Made by a program: the position numbers and the translations under genes
The notes under the pieces: generated by a model
Told to the model about the DNA's origin: nothing
The model's input: the letters and a program-made list of their open reading frames with translations, nothing else
Databases searched by the model: none
DNA from: Panopea generosa
Taxonomy: Eukaryota; Mollusca; Bivalvia; Adapedonta; Hiatellidae
Assembly: GCA_029582155.1 (NCBI GenBank)
Contig: CM055897.1
Coordinates: 11,832,482 to 11,896,481 of the forward strand
Length of the DNA: 64,000 bases
Direction: 5' to 3'
Shown: positions 38,201 through 50,527 of the stretch, in pieces
How positions within the stretch are numbered: the first letter of the stretch is position 1
Layout: each line of letters begins with the position of its first letter

Positions 38201-41200
38201 CCCTTGGTTTCAGATTGTTTTTTAGTTTATCAGTTTAGTTTGACCCCTTGGTTTCAGGTTGTTTTCTGGTTTATATGTTTAGTTGGACCCCATTGTTTCA
38301 TGTTGTTTTCTGGTCTATAAGAATAGTTGAGCTACTTTGTTTTAGATTGTTTTCTGATTTATATGTTGAGTTGGATCGCATTGTTTCAGGTTGTTTTCTG
38401 GTTTATAAGAATAGTTGAGCTACTTTGTTTCAGGGTTTTTTTCTGGTTTATAAGTTTAGTTGAGCTTCTTTGTTTCAGGCTGTTTTCTGGTTTATAAGAA
38501 TAGTTGAGCTACTTTATTTTAGATTCTTTTCTGGTTTATATGTTTAGTTGGACCACTTTGTTTCAGGTTGTTTTCTGGTTTATAAGAATAATTGAGCTAC
38601 TTTGTTTCAGGTTGTTTTCTGGTTTATAAGAATAGTTGAGCTACTTTGTTTCAGGTTTTGTCTGGTTGATAAGTTTTGTTAAGCTTTTTTGTTTCAGGTT
38701 GTTTTCTGGTTGATAAGAATAGTTGAGCTACTTTGTTTCAGGTTGTTTTCTGGTTTATAAGTTTAGTAGGACCCCTTTGTTTTAGGTTGTTTTTGGGTTT
38801 ATAAGTTTAGTTGGACCCCATTGTTTCATTTTGTTTTCTGTTCTATAAGAATAGTTGAGCTACTTTGTTTTAGATTGTTTTCTGGTTTATAAGTTTAGTA
38901 GGACCCCTTTGTTTCAGGTTGTTTTCTGGTTTATATGTTTAGTAGGACCCCTTTGTTTCAGGTTGTTTTCTGGTTGATAAGAATAGTTGAGCTACTTTGT
39001 TTCAGGTTGTTTTCTGGTTTATAAGTTTAGTTTGACCCCTTTGTTTCAGGTTGTTTTTTGGTTTATATGTTTAGTTGGACCCCTTTGTTTCAGGTTGTTT
39101 TTTGGTTTATAAGTTTAGTTGAACCCCATTGTTTCAGGTTGTTTTCTGGTTGATAAGAATAGTTGAGCTACTTTGTTTTAGGTTGTTTTCTGGTTTATAA
39201 GTTTAGTAGGACCCCTTTGTTTCAGGTTGTTTTCTGGTTTATAAGTTTAGTTGGACCGCATTGTTTCAGGTTGTTTTCTGGTTTATAAGAATAGTTGAGC
39301 TACTTTGTTTCAGGTTGTTTTCTGGTTTATCAGTTTAGTTTGACCCCTTTGTTTCAGGTTGTTTTCTGGTTTATATGTTTAGTAGGACCCCTTTGTTTCA
39401 GGCTGTTTTTGGTTTATAAGTTTAGTTGGACCCCATTGTTTCAGGTTGTTCTCTGGTTGATAAGAATAGTTGAGCTACTTTGTTTCATGTTGTTTTCTGC
39501 TTTATAAGTTTAGTTGAACCCCTTGGTTTCAGATTGTTTTTTAGTTGATCAGTTTAGTTTGACCCCTTGGTTTCAGGTTGTTTTCTGGTTTATATGTTTA
39601 GTTGGACCCCATTGTTTCATGTTGTTTTCTGGTCTATAAGAATAGTTGAGCTACTTTGTTTTAGATTGTTTTCTGATTTATATGTTGAGTTGGATCGCAT
39701 TGTTTCAGGTTGTTTTCTGGTTTATAAGAATAGTTGAGCTACTTTGTTTCAGGGTTTTTTTCTGGTTTATAAGTTTAGTTGAGCTTCTTTGTTTCAGGCT
39801 GTTTTCTGGTTTATAAGAATAGTTGAGCTACTTTATTTTAGATTCTTTTCTGGTTTATATGTTTAGTTGGACCACTTTGTTTCAGGTTGTTTTCTGGTTT
39901 ATAAGAATAATTGAGCTACTTTGTTTCAGGTTGTTTTCTGGTTTATAAGAATAGTTGAGCTACTTTGTTTCAGGTTTTGTCTGGTTGATAAATTTTGTTA
40001 AGCTTTTTTGTTTCAGGTTGTTTTCTGGTTGATAAGAATAGTTGAGCTACTTTGTTTCAGGTTGTTTTCTGGTTTATAAGTTTAGTAGGACCCCTTTGTT
40101 TTAGGTTGTTTTTGGGTTTATAAGTTTAGTTGGACCCCATTGTTTCATGTTGTTTTCTGGTCTATAAGAATAGTTGAGCTACTTTGTTTTAGATTGTTTT
40201 CTGGTTTATAAGTTTAGTTTGACCCCTTTGTTTCAGGTTGTTTTTTGGTTTATAAGTTTAGTTGGACCCCATTGTTTCAGGTTGTTTTCTGGTTGATAAG
40301 AATAGTTGAGCTACTTTGTTTCAGGTTGTTTTCTGGTTTATAAGTTTAGTTTGACCCCTTTGTTTCAGGTTGTTTTCTGGTTTATATGTTTAGTAGGACC
40401 CCTTTGTTTCAGGTTGTTTTTTGGTTTATAAGTTTAGTTGGACCCCATTGTTTCAGGTTGTTTTCTGGTTGATAAGAATAGTTGAGCTACTTTGTTTCAG
40501 GTTGTTTTCTGGTTTATAAGTTTAGTAGGACCCCTTTGTTTCAGGTTGTTTTTTGGTTTATAAGTTTAGTTGGACCCCATTGTTTCAGGTTGTTTTCTGG
40601 TTGATAAGAATAGTTGAGCTACTTTGTTTCAGGTTGTTTTCTGGTTTATAAGTTTAGTTTGACCCCTTTGTTTCAGGTTGTTTTCTGGTTTATATGTTCA
40701 GTAGGACCCCTTTGTTTCAGGTTGTTTTTTGGTTTATAAGTTTAGTTGGACCCCATTGTTTCAGGTTGTTTTCTGGTTGATAAGAATAGTTGAGCTACTT
40801 TGTTTCAGGTTGTTTTCTGGTTTATAAGTTTAGTTTGACCCCTTTGTTTCAGGTTGTTTTTTGGTTTATAAGTTTAGTAGGACCCCTTTGTTTAAGGTTG
40901 TTTTCTGGTTTATATGTTTTGTTGGACCCCATTGTTTCATGTTGTTTTCTGGTGTATAATAATAGTTTAACTCCTTTGTTTCATGTTGTTTTTCTGGTGT
41001 ATAAGAATAGTTTAACTCCTTTGTTTCATGTTGTTTTTCTGGTGTATAAGAATAGTTTAACTCCTTTGTTTCATGTTGTTTTCTGGTGTATAAGAATAGT
41101 TTAACCCCTTTGTTTCATGTTGTTTTTCTGGTGTATAAGAATAGTTTAACTCCTTTGTTTCATGTTGTTTTCTGGTGTATAAGAATAGTTTAACTCCTTT

Positions 41201-44200
41201 GTTTCATGTTGTTTTCTGGTGTATAAGAATAGTTTAACCCCTTTGTTTCATGTTGTTTTCTGGTTTATAAGAATACTTTGACCCCTTTGTTTCATGTTGT
41301 TTTCTGTTTTATAAGAATACTTTGACCCCTTTTTTTCATGTTGTTTTCTTGTTTATAAGAATACTTTGACCCCTTTGTTTCATGTTGTTTTCTGGTTTAT
41401 AAGAATAGTTTGACCCCTTTGTTTCATGTTGTTTTCTGGTTTATAAGAATACTTTGACCCCTTTGTTTCAGGTTGTTTTCTGGTTGATAAGAATAGTTGA
41501 GCTACTTTGTTTCATGTTGTTTTCTGCTTTATAAGTTTAGTTGAACCCCTTGGTTTCAGATTGTTTTTTAGTTTATCAGTTTAGTTTGACCCCTTGGTTT
41601 CAGGTTGTTTTCTGGTTTATATGTTTAGTTGGACCCCATTGTTTCATGTTGTTTTCTGGTCTATAAGAATAGTTGAGCTACTTTGTTTTAGATTGTTTTC
41701 TGATTTATATGCTGAGTTGGATTGCATTGTTTCAGGTTGTTTTCTGGTTTATAAGAATAGTTGAGCTACTTTGTTTCAGGGTTTTTTTCTGGTTTATAAG
41801 TTTAGTTGAGCTTCTTTGTTTCAGGCTGTTTTCTGGTTTATAAGAATAGTTGAGCTACTTTTTTTTTTAGATTCTTTTCTGGTTTATATGTTTAGTTGGA
41901 CCACTTTGTTTCAGGTTGTTTTCTGGTTTATAAGAATAATTGAGCTACTTTGTTTCAAGTTGTTTTCTGGTTTATAAGAATAGTTGAGCTACTTTGTTTC
42001 AGGTTTTGTCTGGTTGGTAAATTTTGTTAAGCTTTTTTGTTTCAGGTTGTTTTCTGGTTGATAAGAATAGTTGAGCTACTTTGTTTCAGGTTGTTTTCTG
42101 GTTTATAAGTTTAGTAGGACCCCTTTGTTTCAGGTTGTTTTTTGGTTTATAAGTTTAGTTGGACCCCATTGTTTCATGTTGTTTTCTGGTCTATAAGAAT
42201 AGTTGAGCTACTTTGTTTTAGATTGTTTTCTGGTTTATAAGTTTAGTAGGACCTCTTTGTTTCAGGTTGTTTTTTGGTTTATAAGTTTAGTTGGACCCCA
42301 TTGTTTCAGGTTGTTTTCTGGTTGATAAGATTAGTTGAGCTACTTTGTTTCAGGTTGTTTTCTGGTTTATAAGTTTAGTTTGACCCCTTTGTTTCAGGTT
42401 GTTTTCTGGTTTATATGTTTAGTAGGACCCCTTTGTTTTAGGTTGTTTTTTGGTTTATAAGTTTAGTTGGACCCCATTGTTTCAGGTTGTTTTCTGGTTG
42501 ATAAGAATAGTTGAGCTACTTTGTTTCAGGTTGTTTTCTGGTTTATAAGTTTAGTAGGACCCCTTTGTTTCAGGTTGTTTTCTGGTTTATAAGTTTAGTT
42601 GGACCCCATTGTTTCAGGTTGTTTTCTGGTTGATAAGAATAGTTGAGCTACTTTGTTTCAGGTTGTTTTCTGGTTTATAAGTTTAGTAGGACCCCTTTGT
42701 TTCAGGTTGTTTTCTGGTTTATAAGTTTAGTTGGACCCCATTGTTTCAGGTTGTTTTCTGGTTGATAAGAAAAGTTGAGCTACTTTATTTCAGGTTGTTT
42801 TCTGGTTTATAAGTTTAGTTTGACCCCTTTGTTTCAGGTTGTTTTCTGGTTTATATGTTTAGTAGGACCCCTTTGTTTCAGGTTGTTTTTTGGTTTATAA
42901 GTTTAGTTGGACCCCATTGTTTCAGGTTGTTTTCTGGTTGATAAGAATAGTTGAGCTACTTTGTTTCATGTTGTTTTCTGCTTTATAAGTTTAGTTGAAC
43001 CCCTTGGTTTCAGATTGTTTTTTAGTTGATCAGTTTAGTTTGACCCCTTGGTTTCAGGTTGTTTTCTGGTTTATATGTTTAGTTGGACCCCATTGTTTCA
43101 TGTTGTTTTCTGGTCTATAAGAATAGTTGAGCTACTTTGTTTTAGATTGTTTTCTGATTTATATGTTGAGTTGGATCGCATTGTTTCAGGTTGTTTTCTG
43201 GTTTATAAGAATAGTTGAGCTACTTTGTTTCAGGGTTTTTTTCTGGTTTATAAGTTTAGTTGAGCTTCTTTGTTTCAGGCTGTTTTCTGGTTTATAAGAA
43301 TAGTTGAGCTACTTTATTTTAGATTCTTTTCTGGTTTATATGTTTAGTTGGACCACTTTGTTTCAGGTTGTTTTCTGGTTTATAAGAATAATTGAGCTAC
43401 TTTGTTTCAGGTTGTTTTCTGGTTTATAAGAATAGTTGAGCTACTTTGTTTCAGGTTTTGTCTGGTTGATACATTTTGTTAAGCTTTTTTGTTTCAGGTT
43501 GTTTTCTGGTTGATAAGAATAGTTGAGCTACTTTGTTTCAGGTTGTTTTCTGGTTTATAAGTTTAGTAGGACCCCTTTGTTTTAGGTTGTTTTTGGGTTT
43601 ATAAGTTTAGTTGGACCCCATTGTTTCATTTTGTTTTCTGGTCTATAAGAATAGTTGAGCTACTTTGTTTTAGATTGTTTTCTGGTTTATAAGTTTAGTA
43701 GGACCCCTTTGTTTCAGGTTGTTTTCTGGTTTATATGTTTAGTAGGACCCCTTTGTTTCAGGTTGTTTTCTGGTTGATAAGAATAGTTGAGCTTCTTTGT
43801 TTCAGGTTGTTTTCTGGTTTATAAGTTTAGTTTGACCCCTTTGTTTCAGGTTGTTTTCTGGTTTATATGTTCAGTAGGACCCCTTTGTTTCAAGTTGTTT
43901 TTTGGTTTATAAGTTTAGTTGGACCCCATTGTTTCAGGTTGTTTTCTGGTTGATAAGAATAGTTGAGCTACTTTGTTTCAGGTTGTTTTCTGGTTTATAA
44001 GTTTAGTTTGACCCCTTGGTTTCAGGTTGTTTTTTGGTTTATAAGTTTAGTAGGACCCCTTTGTTTAAGGTTGTTTTCTGGTTTATATGTTTTGTTGGAC
44101 CCCATTGTTTCATGTTGTTTTCTGGTGTATAATAATAGTTTAACTCCTTTGTTTCATGTTGTTTTTCTGGTGTATAAGAATAGATTAACTCCTTTGTTTC

Positions 44201-47200
44201 ATGTTGTTTTCTGGTGTATAAGAATAGTTTAACCCCTTTGTTTCATGTTGTTTTCTGGTTTATAAGAATACTTTGACCCCTTTGTTTCATGTTGTTTTCT
44301 GTTTTATAAGAATACTTTGACCCCTTTTTTTCATGTTGTTTTCTTGTTTATAAGAATACTTTGACCCCTTTGTTTCATGTTGTTTTCTGGTTTATAAGAA
44401 TAGTTTGACCCCTTTGTTTCATGTTGTTTTCTGGTTTATAAGAATACTTTGACCCCTTTGTTTCAGGTTGTTTTCTGGTTGATAAGAATAGTTGAGCTAC
44501 TTTGTTTCATGTTGTTTTCTGCTTTATAAGTTTAGTTGAACCCCTTGGTTTCAGATTGTTTTTTAGTTTATCAGTTTAGTTTGACCCCTTGGTTTCAGGT
44601 TGTTTTCTGGTTTATATGTTTAGTTGGACCCCATTGTTTCATGTTGTTTTCTGGTCTATAAGAATAGTTGAGCTACTTTGTTTTAGATTGTTTTCTGATT
44701 TATATGCTGAGTTGGATCGCATTGTTTCAGGTTGTTTTCTGGTTTATAAGAATAGTTGAGCTACTTTGTTTCAGGGTTTTTTTCTGGTTTATAAGTTTAG
44801 TTGAGCTTCTTTGTTTCAGGCTGTTTTCTGGTTTATAAGAATAGTTGAGCTACTTTTTTTTTTAGATTCTTTTCTGGTTTATATGTTTAGTTGGACCACT
44901 TTGTTTCAGGTTGTTTTCTGGTTTATAAGAATAATTGAGCTACTTTGTTTCAAGTTGTTTTCTGGTTTATAAGAATAGTTGAGCTACTTTGTTTCAGGTT
45001 TTGTCTGGTTGGTAAATTTTGTTAAGCTTTTTTGTTTCAGGTTGTTTTCTGGTTGATAAGAATAGTTGAGCTACTTTGTTTCAGGTTGTTTTCTGGTTTA
45101 TAAGTTTAGTAGGACCCCTTTGTTTCAGGTTGTTTTTTGGTTTATAAGTTTAGTTGGACCCCATTGTTTCATGTTGTTTTCTGGTCTATAAGAATAGTTG
45201 AGCTACTTTGTTTTAGATTGTTTTCTGGTTTATAAGTTTAGTAGGACCTCTTTGTTTCAGGTTGTTTTTTGGTTTATAAGTTTAGTTGGACCCCATTGTT
45301 TCAGGTTGTTTTCTGGTTGATAAGATTAGTTGAGCTACTTTGTTTCAGGTTGTTTTCTGGTTTATAAGTTTAGTTTGACCCCTTTGTTTCAGGTTGTTTT
45401 CTGGTTTATATGTTTAGTAGGACCCCTTTGTTTTAGGTTGTTTTTTGGTTTATAAGTTTAGTTGGACCCCATTGTTTCAGGTTGTTTTCTGGTTGATAAG
45501 AATAGTTGAGCTACTTTGTTTCAGGTTGTTTTCTGGTTTATAAGTTTAGTAGGACCCCTTTGTTTCAGGTTGTTTTCTGGTTTATAAGTTTAGTTGGACC
45601 CCATTGTTTCAGGTTGTTTTCTGGTTGATAAGAAAAGTTGAGCTACTTTGTTTAAGGTTGTTTTCTGGTTTATAAGTTTAGTTTGACCCCTTTGTTTCAG
45701 GTTGTTTTCTGGTTTATATGTTTAGTAGGACCCCTTTGTTTCAGGTTGTTTTTTGGTATATAAGTTTAGTTGGACCCCATTGTTTCAGGTTGTTTTCTGG
45801 TTGATAAGAATAGTTGAGCTACTTTGTTTCAGGTTGTTTTCTGGTTTATAAGTTTAGTAGGACCCCTTTGTTTCAGGTTGTTTTTTGGTTTATAAGTTTA
45901 GTTGGACCCCATTGTTTCAGGTTGTTTTCTGGTTGATAAGAATAGTTGAGCTACTTTGTTTCAGGTTGTTTTCTGGTTTATAAGTTTAGTTTGACCCCTT
46001 TGTTTCAGGTTGTTTTCTGGTTTATATGTTCAGTAGGACCCCTTTGTTTCAGGTTGTTTTTTGGTTGATAAGTTTAGTTGGACCCCATTGTTTCAGGTTG
46101 TTTTCTGGTTGATAAGAATAGTTGAGCTACTTTGTTTCAGGTTGTTTTCTGGTTTATAAGTTTAGTTTGACCCCTTGGTTTCAGGTTGTTTTTTGGTTTA
46201 TAAGTTTAGTAGGACCCCTTTGTTTCATGTTGTTTTCTGGTTTATATGTTTTGTTTGACCCCATTGTTTCATGTTGTTTTCTGGTGTATAAGAATAGTTT
46301 AACTCCTTTGTTTCATGTTGTTTTTCTGGTGTATAAGAATAGTTTAACCCCTTTGTTTCATGTTGTTTTCTGGTGTATAAGAATAGTTTAACCCCTTTGT
46401 TTCATGTTGTTTTCTGGTTTATAAGAATACTTTGACCCCTTTGTTTCATGTTGTTTTCTGTTTTATAAGAATACTTTGACCCCTTTTTTTCATGTTGTTT
46501 TCTTGTTGATAAGAATACTTTGACCCCTTTGTTTCATGTTGTTTTCTGGTTTATAAGAATAGTTTGACCCCTTTGTTTCATGTTGTTTTCTGGTTTATAA
46601 GAATACTTTGACCCCTTTGTTTCAGGTTGTTTTCTGGTTGATAAGAATAGTTGAGCTACTTTGTTTCATGTTGTTTTCTGCTTTATAAGTTTAGTTGAAC
46701 CCCTTGGTTTCAGATTGTTTTTTAGTTTATCAGTTTAGTTTGACCCCTTGGTTTCAGGTTGTTTTCTGGTTTATATGTTTAGTTGGACCCCATTGTTTCA
46801 TGTTGTTTTCTGGTCTATAAGAATAGTTGAGCTACTTTGTTTTAGATTGTTTTCTGATTTATATGCTGAGTTGGATCGCATTGTTTCAGGTTGTTTTCTG
46901 GTTTATAAGAATAGTTGAGCTACTTTGTTTCAGGTTTTTTTTCTGGTTTATAAGTTTAGTTGAGCTTCTTTGTTTCAGGCTGTTTTCTGGTTTATAAGAA
47001 TAGTTGAGCTACTTTTTTTTTTAGATTCTTTTCTGGTTTATATGTTTAGTTGGACCACTTTGTTTCAGGTTGTTTTCTGGTTTATAAGAATAATTGAGCT
47101 ACTTTGTTTCAGGTTGTTTTCTGGTTTATAAGAATAGTTGAGCTACTTTGTTTCAGGTTTTGTCTGGTTGATAAATTTTGTTAAGCTTTTTTGTTTCAGG

Positions 47201-49285
47201 TTGTTTTCTGGTTGATAAGAATAGTTGAGCTACTTTGTTTCAGGTTGTTTTCTGGTTTATAAGTTTAGTAGGACCCCTTTGTTTCAGGTTGTTTTTTGGT
47301 TTATAAGTTTAGTTGGACCCCATTGTTTCAGGTTGTTTTCTGGTTTATATGTTTAGTTGGACCCCATTGTTTCATGTTGTTTTCTGGTCTATAAGAATAG
47401 TTGAGCTACTTTGTTTTAGATTGTTTTCTGGTTTATAAGTTTAGTTGGACCCCATTGTTTCAGGTTGTTTTTTGGTTTATAAGTTTAGTTGGACCCCTTG
47501 GTTTCAGGTTGTTTTTTGGTTTATAAGTTTAGTTGGACCCCTTTGTTTCAGGTTGTTTTTTGGTTTATAAGTTTAGTTGGACCCCTTGGTTTCAGGTTGA
47601 TTTTTGGTTTTTAAGTTTAGTTGGACCCCATTGTTTCAGGTTGTTTTTTGGTTTATAAGTTTAGTTGGACCCCATTGTTTTAGATTGTTTTCTGGTTTAT
47701 ATGTTAAGTTGGACCGCATTGTTTTAGGTTGCTTTCTGGTTTATATGTTTAGTTGGACCCCATTGTTTCATGTTGTTTTCTGGTCTATAAGAATAGTTGA
47801 GCTACTTTGTTTTAGATTGTTTTCTGGTTTATAAGTTTAGTTGGATCCCTTTGTTTCAGGTTGTTTTTTGGTTTATAAGTTTAGTTGGACCCCTTGGTTT
47901 CAGGTTGTTTTTTGGTTTATAAGTTTAGTTGGACCCCTTTGTTTCAGGTTGTTTTTTGGTTTATAAGTTTAGTTGGACCCCTTGGTTTCAGGTTGTTTTT
48001 TGGTTTATAAGTTTAGTTGGACCCCTTTGTTTCAGGTTGTTTTTTGGTTTATAAGTTTAGTTGGACCCCTTGGTTTCAGGTTGTTTTTTGGTTTATAAGT
48101 TTAGTTGGACCCCATTGTTTCAGGTTGTTTTTTGGTTTATAAGTTTAGTTGGACCCCATTGTTTTAGATTGTTTTCTGGTTTATATGTTAAGTTGGACCG
48201 CATTGTTTTAGGTTGCTTTCTGGTTTATATGTTTAGTTGGACCCCATTGTTTCATGTTGTTTTCTGGTCTATAAGAATAGTTGAGCTACTTTGTTTTAGA
48301 TTGTTTTCTGGTTGATAAGTTTAGTTGGACCCCTTTGTTTCAGGTTGTTTTTTGGTTGATAAGTTTAGTTGGACCCCTTAGTTTCAGGTTGTTTTTTGGT
48401 TTATAAGTTTAGTTGGACCCCATTGTTTCAGGTTGTTTTTTGGTTTTTAAGTTTAGTTGGACCCCATTGTTTTAGATTGTTTTCTGGTTTATATGTTAAG
48501 TTGGACCGCATTGTTTTAGGTTGCTTTCTGGTTTATATGTTTAGTTGGACCCCATTGTTTCATGTTGTTTTCTGGTCTATAAGAATAGTTGAGCTACTTT
48601 GTTTTAGATTGTTTTCTGGTTTATAAGTTTAGTTGGACCCCTTTGTTTCAGGTTGTTTTCTGGTTTATAAGTTTAGTTGGACCCCTTGGTTTCAGGTTGT
48701 TTTTTGGTTTATAAGTTTAGTTGGACCCCATTGTTTCAGGTTGTTTTTTTGTTTATAAGTTTAGTTGGACCCCATTGTTTTAGGTTGTTTTCTAGTTTAT
48801 AAGAATAGTTGAGCTACTTTGTTTCAGGTTTTGTCTGGTTTATAAGTTTTGTTAAGCTTCTTTGTTTCAGGTTGTTTTCTGATTGATAAGAAAAGTTGAA
48901 CTACTTTGTTTCAGGTTGTTTTCTGGTTTATAAGTTTTGTTAAGCTTCTTTGTTTCAGGTTGTTTTCTGATTGATAAGAAAAGTTGAACTACTTTGTTTC
49001 AGGTTGTTTTCTGGTTTATAAGTTTTGTTGAGCTTCTTTGTTTCAGGTTGATTTCTGGTTTATAAGTATAGTTGAGCTACTTTGTTTCAGGTTGTTTTCT
49101 CGTTTATAAGTTTAATCGGACCCCTTTGTTTCAGGTTGTTTTCTGGTTAGTAAGAAATGTTGGAATCCTTTGTTTCAGGTTGTTTTCTGTTAGTAAATTT
49201 GGTTGAGCCACTTTGTTTCAAGTTGTTTTTTTTTTTCATGTACATGTAAATGTTAGTTGAACTTTCATGTTCAGGTTGTTTTCTG
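35289..49285 (+). repeat. Giant 44-bp minisatellite in intron 2
   Basis: About 14 kb of units of 44 bp (some 43-46) runs through most of intron 2, about 315 copies. A typical unit is TTGTTTCAGGTTGTTTTCTG followed by GTTTATAAGTTTAGTTGGAC and CCCA. Two variant classes alternate. Class A has TTTCATG (35289-36570, about 40925-41465, 44105-44455, 46225-46615). Class B has TTTCAGG (the rest). Longer blocks are re-duplicated: TTGGATCGCA or TTGGATTGCA recurs at 36831, 38371, 39690, 41717, 43171, 44712 and 46871, mostly at multiples of 44. The + strand is strongly G/T-biased. Because 44 is not a multiple of 3, long frames here (for example 40790-41104) are by-products and not genes. Confidence 0.97.
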
Positions 49286-49298
49286 GTTTTAATTTCAG
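49262..49298 (+). promoter_or_regulatory. 3' splice site of exon 3 inside the last repeat unit
   Basis: The acceptor region reads TTCAGGTTGTTTTCTGGTTT then TAATTTCAG, ending at 49298. The first 20 bases are identical to the array consensus. The functional TTTCAG takes the place of the TATAAGTTTAG that follows in a normal unit. So the acceptor and its pyrimidine-rich tract are a modified terminal unit of the minisatellite. Confidence 0.8.
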
Positions 49299-49649
49299 GA
49301 AGAGAACCACGTATAAGCTTTGAACCAAACAACAATATAGAAATATTCTGTGAACTGTGCTTTGATGTTGACCATTACAATTCTGTGCCAACCAAGTCAT
49401 CAACAGAGTTTTCTGAATGTCCATATAAGAAAATTATCTGTTCTGAGGACCAGATTGAATGTAAAAAGACTAATAATCCAGAGGCCAGCAGCAGATTTTG
49501 TCGATGTGATGCTAGAAATGGTTACATAGAAGAGGGCTTCAGTCCTCCAGAAACTGGAACCTATGATCCATGTAGAAACAAACAGTTTAGATGTGTCAAG
49601 GCCACTCCATGTAACGCTGTCAATGAAATCCCACAAGAAAGAATGCTAA
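49299..49649 (+). CDS. Exon 3: main cysteine-rich segment
   Basis: The exon joins exon 2 in phase 1 (G+GA gives Gly) and reads GREPRISFEPNNN onward to NEIPQERML, 117 codons. The donor is CTAA/GTAATT (phase 1). Ten cysteines occur, in FCELCF, SECPY, IICSE, IECKK, RFCRCDARNGY, YDPCRN, FRCVK and TPCNA. The C-x-C-x(5)-GY motif and later spacing recall TNF-receptor or EGF-like cysteine-rich modules, but no module fits cleanly. It is not a chance frame, because it has the lowest A/T content and best cysteine pattern of the region and is bounded by phase-matched splice sites. The open frame upstream of 49299 is repeat-derived. Confidence 0.88.
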
Positions 49650-50350
49650 GTAATTTTTTTTTATTTGTTTCTGGTGTAAATCATTTTATTTATTCAGTTT
49701 TCAGCTCCTTTGAATCAAAAGTCAAAGTAGGTTTATACTTACTTTGGTATATCTGCAGACTGGCGTCTGTTTTCCATTAACTTTTACAGTGTGTGCTCCT
49801 ATATTATTCATTGGATTTTAGCCAAACCGACACAGTAATTAAATATATACCCTGGAAGAATACTTGAACAGGTCAAATCTGACAATTACTGACTTATAAG
49901 TTTGTTATGGTCATTGAATTGTCATAGGTTGTACAAGTTCGACTTTTTGTCATATCACCGTAATATCTCATCTGATTATTTGTTAAAATATTTGCCATAT
50001 TATTGATGAAATGCAATTGGACCATTATTGAACAAGTTAATATATGCCACTAAAACGACACTTAACAACTTTGATGATTTTCACTCAACAATGTTTCGGA
50101 AAACTCTGTATTAATTTTACATGATGCAAATATCAAATTAATATGCTCTTGTATGTATCTATCTATCTTGATACCTTTTCCAGTTTGTAGAAGGGGCATA
50201 ACTATTGTAAATGACTGAAAGGCATCCTATTTTGAGGTAATCTCTGACAAAAGTGAAAAAAATATTTTGAGGTCATTATTTTTTTTCAGTATGATAGAAA
50301 ACAAAATCAAGAAAATAACTCAGTTTGTGTTTTTTAAAGATTTTTATGCA
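49650..50350. other. Intron 3, proximal unique part
   Basis: AT-rich DNA after the donor; nothing assignable up to the MITE at 50353. Confidence 0.5.
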
Positions 50351-50352
50351 TA

Positions 50353-50525
50353 CAGTCTAACCTGTGTGTTGACCTTTATTAAGCAGCCACCTGTCTTAAG
50401 CAGCCATATTTTCTATTTATCCTTTTATGCTTTCAGAGTAAATTAACCTGTATTAAGCAACACCTGGTCTTAAAAGGCCACTTTTTCTCATTCCCTTGAC
50501 TAGCTGCTTAAGACAGGTTTGACTG
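50353..50525. mobile_element. Tc1/mariner-type (pogo/Tigger-like) MITE
   Basis: The 173-bp element starts CAGTCTAACCTG and ends CAGGTTTGACTG, inverted ends. It is flanked by TA on both sides (50351-50352 and 50526-50527), the target duplication of Tc1/mariner elements. CAGT-starting ends are typical of the pogo/Tigger branch. Internal words (TTAAGCAGCCA and its complement) repeat. No transposase is present. Confidence 0.78.
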
Positions 50526-50527
50526 TA

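Noticed and set aside
40790-41104. Frames of about 60-100 codons in the 44-bp array (also 36169, 39295, 43963, 46122, 47604, 48061, 48369)
   Set aside because: They are repeat translations (FLVYKNSLTPLFHVV and similar) that change frame every unit, with no splice or start support.
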